A DNA stretch of 64,000 nucleotides. Origin: Colwellia sp. Its GTDB lineage: Bacteria > Pseudomonadota > Gammaproteobacteria > Enterobacterales > Alteromonadaceae. Where the stretch lies: NCBI GenBank assembly GCA_013215385.1, contig JABSOY010000007.1:124001-188000 (forward strand). Direction: 5' to 3'. The notes beneath the pieces were generated by a model. It was not told where the DNA came from, ran no database searches, and worked only from the letters and a program-made list of their open reading frames with translations. A program made the translations under genes and the position numbers. Numbering within the stretch: the stretch's first letter is position 1; every line of letters begins with the position of its first letter. Positions 53,965 through 61,484 of this stretch are shown here, piece after piece.

Positions 53965-56274
53965 TTATTTCTTATTTGGCCATAAAAATGCGGCTATAGC
54001 AGGTAAGACCAGTACTGCAGCGATCATATTGACTAAAAACATAAAAGTCAGCAATATGCCCATATCAACTTGGAATTTTAAATCGGACCAAAACCATGTT
54101 GAAACACCAATAGCTAAAGTAACGCCGGTGATTAAAACAGCACTACCTCGCTCTTTTAATGCCTCTAGATAAGCATCTTGTACTTGATAGCCTTCACGTA
54201 ACTTTATACTCATGGTTGAAAGAATATAAATACCATAATCGACGCCTATTCCAACCCCTAGGGCAATAACAGGCAAAGTAGATACCGTTAAACCAATATC
54301 AAGTGCCGTCATAAGCCATTGAGCTAACGTAGAAACCACATAAAGTGGAATAATAACCACAGCTGTTGCTCTTATACTTCTAAAGCTAATAAAACATAAT
54401 AGCGTTACTGCACCGTAGACATAAAGCATCATAGGCGTTTGCGCTTCAGCTACTGCTTCATTTGTTGCTGCCATCACGCCAACTGGCCCTGACGCTAATT
54501 TAAACTGAATATTATCCGTCTCTAAGGACTTAGTTATTCTTTTAACTTTATCAACAACACGGTTTATCGTTTCCGCTTTATGATCTTCTAAAAACAAGAT
54601 AATAGGCATCACGCTACAATCATTATTCAATAAGCCACTGGTTGATGGTATGCGAGCGATAGATTGCACGAGAGTTTGCTGATTACGCGACAATACTCGC
54701 CATTTAGGATTACCTTCGTTGTAACCGGCATTAACTATTTTTGCTACTGACGCTAAGCTCACTGTAGATTGAACGCCAACCGTATTTTCCATTTGCCATT
54801 GGAACGTATCAATAACATCCATAGTATCGTAAAACGTACAAGAATCAGCAGAGCTTTCTACAATAACCGACATATAATCAACACTGATAGCATAACGGTC
54901 AGTGATTAAAAAGGTATCTTGATTATAGCGAGAATGTTCATGTAATGATGGCGCTCCTGCATGTAACTCCCCTATTTTCATATCTTGTGAATAATAATAA
55001 CCGGCAAGATATAAAATTGTGGTCAATACTAAAATAACACTCGCTACACCTTTAGTCGCAAATGTAGACATGAAGTGCCACACACCTGGTTTATTTTCAT
55101 CATGCTCTTTTGGTGTTGATTTTGGTACATCAAGAAACGAAACCAATAAGGGAAGAAGTATCAGGTTAGTCAAAATTATCATTGCCACTCCTAAAGAAGC
55201 GGTTATTGCTAATTCTCTGATAATGCCAATATCTATTGACAATAAAGTTAAAAAACCTACCGTGTCAGATAAAAGTGCGACACCACCAGGGATCAATAAT
55301 AAGCGGAAACTCCTTTGTGCCGCTTCTTTTGCCGTAGAGCCTTTACCTACTAATTTAGTCACTGAATTAATCATTTGCACGCCATGGCTGACACCAATAG
55401 CAAAAACAAGAAAGGGTACCAGAATAGACATTGGATCTAAGCCAAAACCAAGTGTTGATAACATGCCAAGTTGCCATATAACAGCAACAAGAGAACAAGC
55501 AATAGGTAAAATGGTTAAAGATATAGAACGACAAAAGCCAAAAACCATTAATGTTGTGATCACGATAGCAATAGCAAAAAAGGCAACGACTCCTTTTGCT
55601 CCTTCAGCCACATCGCCTACCATTTTACTAAAACCGATAATATGAACGGTAATATTACCTTTTTCAAACTTTTGTCTAATTTGTTGTTCGAACTGTTCTG
55701 CAATGACCAGTGTATCTAAGCGCTCACCAGTCTGAGGGTCGGTTTCCATTAATGAAGTTTTTACCATAGCACAGCTATAGTCGTCTGCAACAATACGACC
55801 TACAATCCCTGCTTTCTCTATATTCGACTTAACAATCGCTAAGCCTTGAGTATCGGGCTTAAAATTAGCCGGGATAACAGGTCCTCCAGCAAAACCGTCT
55901 TCGACTATTTCAACAAAACGGGTACTGGGTGAAAAAACAGATTTCACTTGAATACGATCGACCCCAGGAATAAAAAACAGCTGATCATGTACACCTTTTA
56001 AGGCGCTAAAAAAAGGCTCATTAAATATATCCCCTTCACTATCACATACCGAGATCAGCACATTATTTGCACCGCCAAAATTTTCTCGATATTGTAAGTA
56101 GGTTTTCATGTAAGCATGGTTAAGAGGAATATGCTTGGTAAATGCAGCATCTAGTTTTATTTGACTTGCTTGGAAAGCAAGAAAAATACTGGTAAGTACG
56201 AAAACCGTAAGTACAAAAATTCTTTTGCGGAATAAGGTCGCTTCAACAACATTAATAAGAGAGTTAATTTTCAT
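53965..56274 (-). CDS. MMPL/RND-family transporter (HpnN-like small RND)
   Basis: A 769-residue inner-membrane protein with the duplicated RND/MMPL layout of about 12 helices and two periplasmic loops. It shows RIFVLTVFVLTSIFLAFQAS (helix 1), MVGDVAEGAKGVVAFFAIAI, LVPFLVFAIGVSHGVQMINS (sterol-sensing-like helix with Gly/Ser where drug pumps have Asp pairs) and VIALGVGIGVDYGIYILSTM in the second half. Members of this group move hydrophobic lipids rather than drugs. It is the last gene of a minus-strand unit with a YCF48-like, a DUF1329 and a DUF1302 gene. Confidence 0.9.
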   Translation of the reverse strand: MKINSLINVVEATLFRKRIFVLTVFVLTSIFLAFQASQIKLDAAFTKHIPLNHAYMKTYLQYRENFGGANNVLISVCDSEGDIFNEPFFSALKGVHDQLFFIPGVDRIQVKSVFSPSTRFVEIVEDGFAGGPVIPANFKPDTQGLAIVKSNIEKAGIVGRIVADDYSCAMVKTSLMETDPQTGERLDTLVIAEQFEQQIRQKFEKGNITVHIIGFSKMVGDVAEGAKGVVAFFAIAIVITTLMVFGFCRSISLTILPIACSLVAVIWQLGMLSTLGFGLDPMSILVPFLVFAIGVSHGVQMINSVTKLVGKGSTAKEAAQRSFRLLLIPGGVALLSDTVGFLTLLSIDIGIIRELAITASLGVAMIILTNLILLPLLVSFLDVPKSTPKEHDENKPGVWHFMSTFATKGVASVILVLTTILYLAGYYYSQDMKIGELHAGAPSLHEHSRYNQDTFLITDRYAISVDYMSVIVESSADSCTFYDTMDVIDTFQWQMENTVGVQSTVSLASVAKIVNAGYNEGNPKWRVLSRNQQTLVQSIARIPSTSGLLNNDCSVMPIILFLEDHKAETINRVVDKVKRITKSLETDNIQFKLASGPVGVMAATNEAVAEAQTPMMLYVYGAVTLLCFISFRSIRATAVVIIPLYVVSTLAQWLMTALDIGLTVSTLPVIALGVGIGVDYGIYILSTMSIKLREGYQVQDAYLEALKERGSAVLITGVTLAIGVSTWFWSDLKFQVDMGILLTFMFLVNMIAAVLVLPAIAAFLWPNKK

Positions 56275-56334
56275 TTATTTCACTTCATCACTTCATTTAA
56301 ATTGCAACAATTAAGGTGTAGACACTTGTTATTT

Positions 56335-57345
56335 TTATTTGACTCTAGCTGGAGAGATAACTTTAATACCTACCTCGGAAACAACCACAAGTTGCTTATT
56401 AAACCAAACACCACTGATCAGTGCTTTACCATCACTTTGCGCATTTAAGGTAAAGCTTGCGCCATCATCGACACTTTCTAAAATTACACCATTATTACCT
56501 AGCACGTAAATACTGCCGTTGTTACCTAGCACTATTGCATTTAATAAGGCTTGAGTCGGGGTTTTAATGTGTTGCCATGGAGCACCATTTTTTAAGCTGC
56601 GAAAGATATTTCCACGCAAACCTACAACTAACAAATTTCCTTGTTGGCTTCTAATAATATCGTTAAATGAACCTTGGTAAATTTCATCAAACGTAAGCCA
56701 CTTTTTGGCGAAATCATTACTTTTTGCAATTAAGCCAACTTCTCCAACCATATATAAAGTACGACCGTCTTTAAATATGCTGTTAAAGTGTGCCAAAATA
56801 CTACTTTGTTCATCTAGATAAGCTTCTTCATCTTCACTTTTTAACTCATCTAAATACGCTAAGTCTTCGGGAAAAAGAAATTCGCCATGAAATTCAAACG
56901 TCCAATTTTTACCGCCATCTAACGTTCTGTACTGTTGTCCATATGCCCCAATAGCAAGTCCTTCTTGTTGGTCCTTAAAAACCACATCAAGTAACGGTTT
57001 CTCTTTCTCGGGTAAATATTGCTGAATTTGCCAGTTTTCACCGCCGTCTTTAGTGAACAAAATAGTCGCGTCGTGCCCTACTGCCCAACCATGAATGTCA
57101 TCAACAAAATATACGGCAGTTAACGTGGCTCGGACAGGTACATTAGCTTGCCGCCAATTAATCGCGTCGTTTGACAATAAAATATGACCACGTTCACCAA
57201 CGGCAACGAGTTGCTTATTATTGATATTCACAATATCAAGCATTAATGATTTACTGGCCAGAGGTGCTTGCATAGCAGGAAGTTGCTCTGAGAAAGCAGT
57301 AAGAAAAAATAGGGTGCTAAAAAGAAAAGCCAACAAACGTTGCAT
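56335..57345 (-). CDS. YCF48-like exported beta-propeller protein
   Basis: A 336-residue protein with a signal peptide (LLAFLFSTLFFLTAFSEQLPA). The body has BNR/YCF48-type repeats: RGHILLSNDAINWRQANVPV, DIHGWAVGHDATILFTKDGG, GAYGQQYRTLDGGKNWTFEF, GEVGLIAKSNDFAKKWLTFD and LGNNGVILESVDDGASFTL. The photosystem II factor YCF48 gives the family its name; in non-phototrophs such proteins are envelope components of unknown role. It sits 60 nt upstream of the MMPL gene. Confidence 0.9.
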   Translation of the reverse strand: MQRLLAFLFSTLFFLTAFSEQLPAMQAPLASKSLMLDIVNINNKQLVAVGERGHILLSNDAINWRQANVPVRATLTAVYFVDDIHGWAVGHDATILFTKDGGENWQIQQYLPEKEKPLLDVVFKDQQEGLAIGAYGQQYRTLDGGKNWTFEFHGEFLFPEDLAYLDELKSEDEEAYLDEQSSILAHFNSIFKDGRTLYMVGEVGLIAKSNDFAKKWLTFDEIYQGSFNDIIRSQQGNLLVVGLRGNIFRSLKNGAPWQHIKTPTQALLNAIVLGNNGSIYVLGNNGVILESVDDGASFTLNAQSDGKALISGVWFNKQLVVVSEVGIKVISPARVK

Positions 57346-57433
57346 AAAAAGGGGTACTCATTCGTTATTAATTATAGTGTTTTTTTTACTCTGTCATCCA
57401 TGAAACTTTTAATATTTTCAGTTATTTAAATGT

Positions 57434-57461
57434 AGAACGGCTGGCAGTTGCCAGCCGTTCT
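57434..57461. repeat. GC-rich palindrome inside the DUF1302-MMPL operon
   Basis: AGAACGGCTGGCA and TGCCAGCCGTTCT are 13-bp perfect arms separated by 2 nt, between the DUF1329 stop and the YCF48-like start. It has no T-tract. It could be an attenuator or a processing hairpin that sets relative expression. Confidence 0.6.
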
Positions 57462-57481
57462 TAAACTGCTAAGTCACCCTA

Positions 57482-58870
57482 CTATCTACGACCTTCACGT
57501 CTTAACGCCGATGAAGTAAATGATATACTTTTTAGCTTAGCTGAAAAGTCATACATTTTAGCTTCATTATCTAAACCCATCGCGATATAGCGACGAGACT
57601 GTAAATCATGAAATACTTCAAGTGTAGACCATTGAGTTGGAACTTCGTAATAGTTCAAACCATGAGCAACACCCACACGATATAACTCATCTCGGTTGTC
57701 GTAAATGTCGGTAACGGCTATTTGCCAGCTGTCTTCGTCAATAAAGAACACACGTTTCTTATAAGTATGACGAGTATCAGATTTCAAGTTAGCTTCAACA
57801 ACCCAGACTCGATGTTTTTCATACCGTACATGTTCAGGATTAATATGACCCGGTTGCAAAATGTCATCATATTTTAAAGAACTGCTATGTAGGCGGTAAT
57901 CATTATAAGGAATCAATAATTCTTGCTTGCCTTTAAGTGTCCAGTTATAACGATTCGGCGCGCCATTGAACATATCAAAATCATCAGTAGTACGTAATCC
58001 GTCTGAAGCTGTTCCTGGAGTATCATAAGCAACATTAGGTGCACGACGAACTCGTCGCTGTCCTGTGTTATATGTCCATGCTTGACGAGGTGTTTGTATT
58101 TGGTTCATAGTTTCATGAACAAGTAATGCAGTACCTGCTAAACGTGCCGGCTCAGTTACTTTTTGCTTAAATTTAAACAAAATATTAGTTTCTTGTAACT
58201 TAGCAGGAGATGCGCCTTTCATTCCGTATGGGAGCATTAACTGATCATCAAAGCCTAAATAGGTATAATCACCAGAAGCCGTTGGGGCAGCTTGCCCTCC
58301 TTCACGGGTAAGGGCTTCACCACGATAACGTAATATATGATTCCAAATAGCTTCTAAACCATTAGCAGGCACTGGAAAAGGAATACCAACTGCAGCATTT
58401 TCAATTCCGTTACCCTCTTCAATTAATTCTGTACGTCCGGCATTATCAATACTTGCTTGATAAACATGTTCAGGATAAGAAGCAGAACGCCTTGATTGAT
58501 ACACATTCATTTTATATGTGTCTGGGTAAGTTTCAAAAAGCTTAACCTGACCTGGTGTTAACATTGCTTTATATTCAGCAACATTGGCTGCAGTTATTGT
58601 GTATTCAACTTTATCAGTCGAAAATGGATCAACATGATGGTCACCAACTGTATAGCCTGCAGGAACTGATGTAATACCACCTGTCCATGACGGGATTGAA
58701 CCATCTTTATTAGCACCACGAACCGCCCCCATGGGAGTGAGTTCTTTACTGAGTTTAGCTACATCAGTAGGTGATACTTTAGCTAAAGTTGCCGTTGACA
58801 CTATCGCCAAACTTACTGCAACTGAGGCTAAGGTTAATTTTTTAAGTGAATTTTTCATAATATTGTTCAT
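57482..58870 (-). CDS. DUF1329 exported protein (LolA/LolB-like fold family)
   Basis: About 462 residues. A signal peptide is present (LTLASVAVSLAIVSTATLA, cleavage before KVSPTDV). Family landmarks are LTPMGAVRGANKDGSIPSWT, GGITSVPAGY, DYRLHSSSLKYDDILQPGHI with NPEHVRYEKHRVWVVEAN, and KRVFFIDEDSWQIAVTDIYD. DUF1329 proteins are commonly predicted to have a lipoprotein-carrier-like half-barrel that could bind a lipid. I chose ATG 58870 (AAGG 8 nt upstream, 10 nt after the DUF1302 stop); a more upstream ATG would overlap DUF1302 and hide the signal peptide. An ATG at 58858 is also possible. Confidence 0.88.
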   Translation of the reverse strand: MNNIMKNSLKKLTLASVAVSLAIVSTATLAKVSPTDVAKLSKELTPMGAVRGANKDGSIPSWTGGITSVPAGYTVGDHHVDPFSTDKVEYTITAANVAEYKAMLTPGQVKLFETYPDTYKMNVYQSRRSASYPEHVYQASIDNAGRTELIEEGNGIENAAVGIPFPVPANGLEAIWNHILRYRGEALTREGGQAAPTASGDYTYLGFDDQLMLPYGMKGASPAKLQETNILFKFKQKVTEPARLAGTALLVHETMNQIQTPRQAWTYNTGQRRVRRAPNVAYDTPGTASDGLRTTDDFDMFNGAPNRYNWTLKGKQELLIPYNDYRLHSSSLKYDDILQPGHINPEHVRYEKHRVWVVEANLKSDTRHTYKKRVFFIDEDSWQIAVTDIYDNRDELYRVGVAHGLNYYEVPTQWSTLEVFHDLQSRRYIAMGLDNEAKMYDFSAKLKSISFTSSALRREGRR

Positions 58871-58880
58871 TAACTTAGCC

Positions 58881-60929
58881 TTAGATTGAATATTTAATAC
58901 TGAATGAAACGTAATCGCGGTCTGCCATCTTGTTGGTTGTACCAACGCCATCCCAAAAGCCATTATAACTAAGGTCAGCTGACCAACGGCTTTGGTAGTC
59001 AAAACTCAGACCTAACGCAACAGATTTACGGTCTTCAATAAATAAGAATAATGGATCTGGGGTAATACCTTTTACATCATGAGAGAAAACAATACGTGGG
59101 GAAATGTTAATTCCAGCAATAACATTATTAAAGTCTAACTTAGCAATAGCGCGATATCCCCAGGCAAATTCATCTGGAAAACGGTTTGTTTCAACACCAT
59201 CTTGCAATGCAATTTCTAAACCTTCTTTACCTGCAATACCACCATTTCTAGCAGTACCAGGGCCGTTCAAACGGAGAACGTCTTGGTCTGGCATGTCTTG
59301 AATATCGATACCACCAATTTCAAATAATGTCGTTAACTGACTCGCACCAAATGATGGTCCCCAAAGATGAGTTAAGGTCATTTGTGCTTGTAAGGTATCT
59401 GATAAAACATAACCAGGAGCATATTCCCCACCTTGGAAAACGTCCATTTGAGAAACGCCGTCTAGTTCACTTCGACCTTGATCATTGGCTAATTGTTGCG
59501 GCATAGCAGCAAACAACAATTCAACATCATCAATTTGTAAAGGTTCGTCTTGACGGAAGGTAATTTCACCGGCAACAGAGGTCGTACCTAATACGGTATT
59601 AAAGCTCATGGCATAAAGTTTGATATCTTCGATATAATCTAATTGAACTTCGGAAAAGGCAGTAAGCTGGCTATAGTTATCTTTAGTAATAGGGCCCGAA
59701 AGCATTAAGCCTAAATCATGACCAATAGAAGCATCGCTAAAATCAGCAGTTATGCCGGAAAATACAGGACGACGACTATGATAGTTCATGTGATACAAGC
59801 TAATTTCAGTATCATTTAATTCAGGTAAAAACCATGATAACTTAAGACCATACTGGCCACCATCATCGGGTTCATTTTCAGCATTTTCTTTTCTGAGTGT
59901 AATTTTTGTTGGGAAAGCGCCTAAATACGCGGCCGCTGCGTTAGCCATTGGTACTGTACCATCAGCAATATTAGCACTTAGTATATTTAGCCCTTGAATA
60001 AGGTAATCAAGGTCCATATCGGGGTTACTAGCAAAGTTCAATTGAACATTATTGTATTGACCGCCATCTCCTGCGAAATCATTGGTTGAAAAATAGCTAC
60101 CAGGAGCTGGTAACACGGTTTTCTCCCAATTGTATTGGTAGAACATTTCAACATTAAAGTTTTCTGTTATACCTAATGAGGCCCAAACAGCGCCAAATGG
60201 GATAAAGGCTTCTTTTAATTCTGAACCAGGAGCACGAAGACGAGCAATATCAACTGGGTTTAATTCACTAATACCATGAGAAATAAGGGTGCTTTCTCCC
60301 CAACTGATCACTTGTTGACCGACACGTACCGAAAGTGGCATTTCGCCTAATTCGAAATCAGCATAAACAAATGCATCAAGTAATCTTATGTCATTACATA
60401 ATTGGTCACTTGCTTCATCATCACGACAGGGATCGTTATTTACATTAGACATTGGATTTGTCCAAGCGCGATCGCTATCACTCATTTCCATATCATAGAA
60501 ATACATACCACGGACAAACAGTCCGAAATTTTCATAACGAACTTCAAGTTCATGAGAACCTTTTATAATTTGGGAAAAAGCCTCCCCTGAATCATAATTA
60601 AGGTTAGCATTATCACCATTGGTGGAATAACCACCTTCGCCATTCCATAATGTTGCGGCATCTGGGTTTACGTTTAATGATGGATGATATTGACCAAAAT
60701 CAAAACCATTATTTGGGTTGTTTGATTTACCAACATTGTCTTTCCAGTTGCGGTCTTCTACACGCCAACTTTGACCATAACTAAACGTTGAATCGAAACT
60801 TATATCAAAATCACCTAAAGTGAAATTCTCGGCTTGTGCTTGGCTTGCTGTTGCTAAGCAAAGCAGTGCTGCGGTAATACCTGCAGCCAAAGGTTTTTTG
60901 TAAAACCTATTGCGAGTGCTATATTTCAT
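58881..60929 (-). CDS. DUF1302 outer-membrane beta-barrel protein
   Basis: A 682-residue protein with a signal peptide (PLAAGITAALLCLATASQAQA). The mature part starts with ENFTLGDFDISFDSTFSYGQ and has the family landmarks VRVGQQVISWGESTLISHGI, NPVDIARLRAPGSELKEAFI, GLKLSWFLPELNDTEISLYH, ending in the aromatic strand DYVSFSIKYSI typical of outer-membrane barrels. It is the first gene of the unit 60929-53965 and partner of DUF1329 in many marine bacteria. It is probably an outer-membrane channel for hydrophobic compounds; function is inferred. Confidence 0.9.
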   Translation of the reverse strand: MKYSTRNRFYKKPLAAGITAALLCLATASQAQAENFTLGDFDISFDSTFSYGQSWRVEDRNWKDNVGKSNNPNNGFDFGQYHPSLNVNPDAATLWNGEGGYSTNGDNANLNYDSGEAFSQIIKGSHELEVRYENFGLFVRGMYFYDMEMSDSDRAWTNPMSNVNNDPCRDDEASDQLCNDIRLLDAFVYADFELGEMPLSVRVGQQVISWGESTLISHGISELNPVDIARLRAPGSELKEAFIPFGAVWASLGITENFNVEMFYQYNWEKTVLPAPGSYFSTNDFAGDGGQYNNVQLNFASNPDMDLDYLIQGLNILSANIADGTVPMANAAAAYLGAFPTKITLRKENAENEPDDGGQYGLKLSWFLPELNDTEISLYHMNYHSRRPVFSGITADFSDASIGHDLGLMLSGPITKDNYSQLTAFSEVQLDYIEDIKLYAMSFNTVLGTTSVAGEITFRQDEPLQIDDVELLFAAMPQQLANDQGRSELDGVSQMDVFQGGEYAPGYVLSDTLQAQMTLTHLWGPSFGASQLTTLFEIGGIDIQDMPDQDVLRLNGPGTARNGGIAGKEGLEIALQDGVETNRFPDEFAWGYRAIAKLDFNNVIAGINISPRIVFSHDVKGITPDPLFLFIEDRKSVALGLSFDYQSRWSADLSYNGFWDGVGTTNKMADRDYVSFSIKYSI

Positions 60930-61258
60930 TTATTCTCTCCCCAGAACATGTTGATTGTATTTTATTTTATTTTTATCATCACTACTTATCTATTCGAAAT
61001 AAGTTGTCTAAAACAATAATTGCATCATTTTCTTTATGGTGCAAGGAGTAAAAACAATTGATAAGAGGCTGTATTTTAATGGCTTGCGTTGAATAAATGT
61101 TGATTCACAAAACCCTGTTTAAAACACTTGTTTTAAACAGGGTTTTCTTGAATGGTATTTTAGCAAGTAACCACCTATATTAACTGATACAGCTAAATAT
61201 CAATCTGAGCATTACACTCATCAGATGGTCAGACCACTGTTTAAAGCATATACTCTAA
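60930..61258. other. Intergenic region upstream of the DUF1302 operon
   Basis: About 330 bp. It contains the DUF1302 promoter region (AT-rich, no recognisable operator) and the strong hairpin at 61109-61146. I see no gene here. Confidence 0.5.
61109..61146. terminator. Strong terminator downstream of pepN-DUF2835
   Basis: A 17-bp perfect stem (arms 61109-61125 and 61130-61146) with a 4-nt loop has AAAA at one foot and TTTT at the other. It lies about 110 nt past the DUF2835 stop and isolates it from the DUF1302 operon. Confidence 0.85.
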
Positions 61259-61474
61259 TCATGATATTTTAGTTAAAGATAAAAATTTATTATTGCGGGT
61301 TTCCATACAAAAATGACCATGAATACCGCTCGACAACAAATATTTCCGCATATGCATAGCAGGAAATTGCACGCGTAATCCAGTATTAGTAGTAACAACC
61401 ATCACTTGTATTTTCCCTTGGTAGTACGGGTAAAACTGTGCCGAAGTCATCTTTATAGAGAAATAATATTTCAT
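61259..61474 (-). CDS. DUF2835 family small protein
   Basis: A 71-residue protein matching the short DUF2835 family: KYYFSIKMTSAQFYPYYQGK, then IQVMVVTTNTGLRVQFPAMH and MRKYLLSSGIHGHFCMETRN with NKFLSL. Genes of this family commonly sit next to pepN in gammaproteobacteria. It lies 10 nt downstream of pepN and is likely co-transcribed. The function is unknown. Confidence 0.88.
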   Translation of the reverse strand: MKYYFSIKMTSAQFYPYYQGKIQVMVVTTNTGLRVQFPAMHMRKYLLSSGIHGHFCMETRNNKFLSLTKIS

Positions 61475-61484
61475 CTAATAACAA

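Noticed and set aside
55019-55645. 208-codon open frame antisense to the MMPL gene
   Set aside because: It is the shadow of a strongly conserved membrane protein; the encoded residues look random and no start signal is present.
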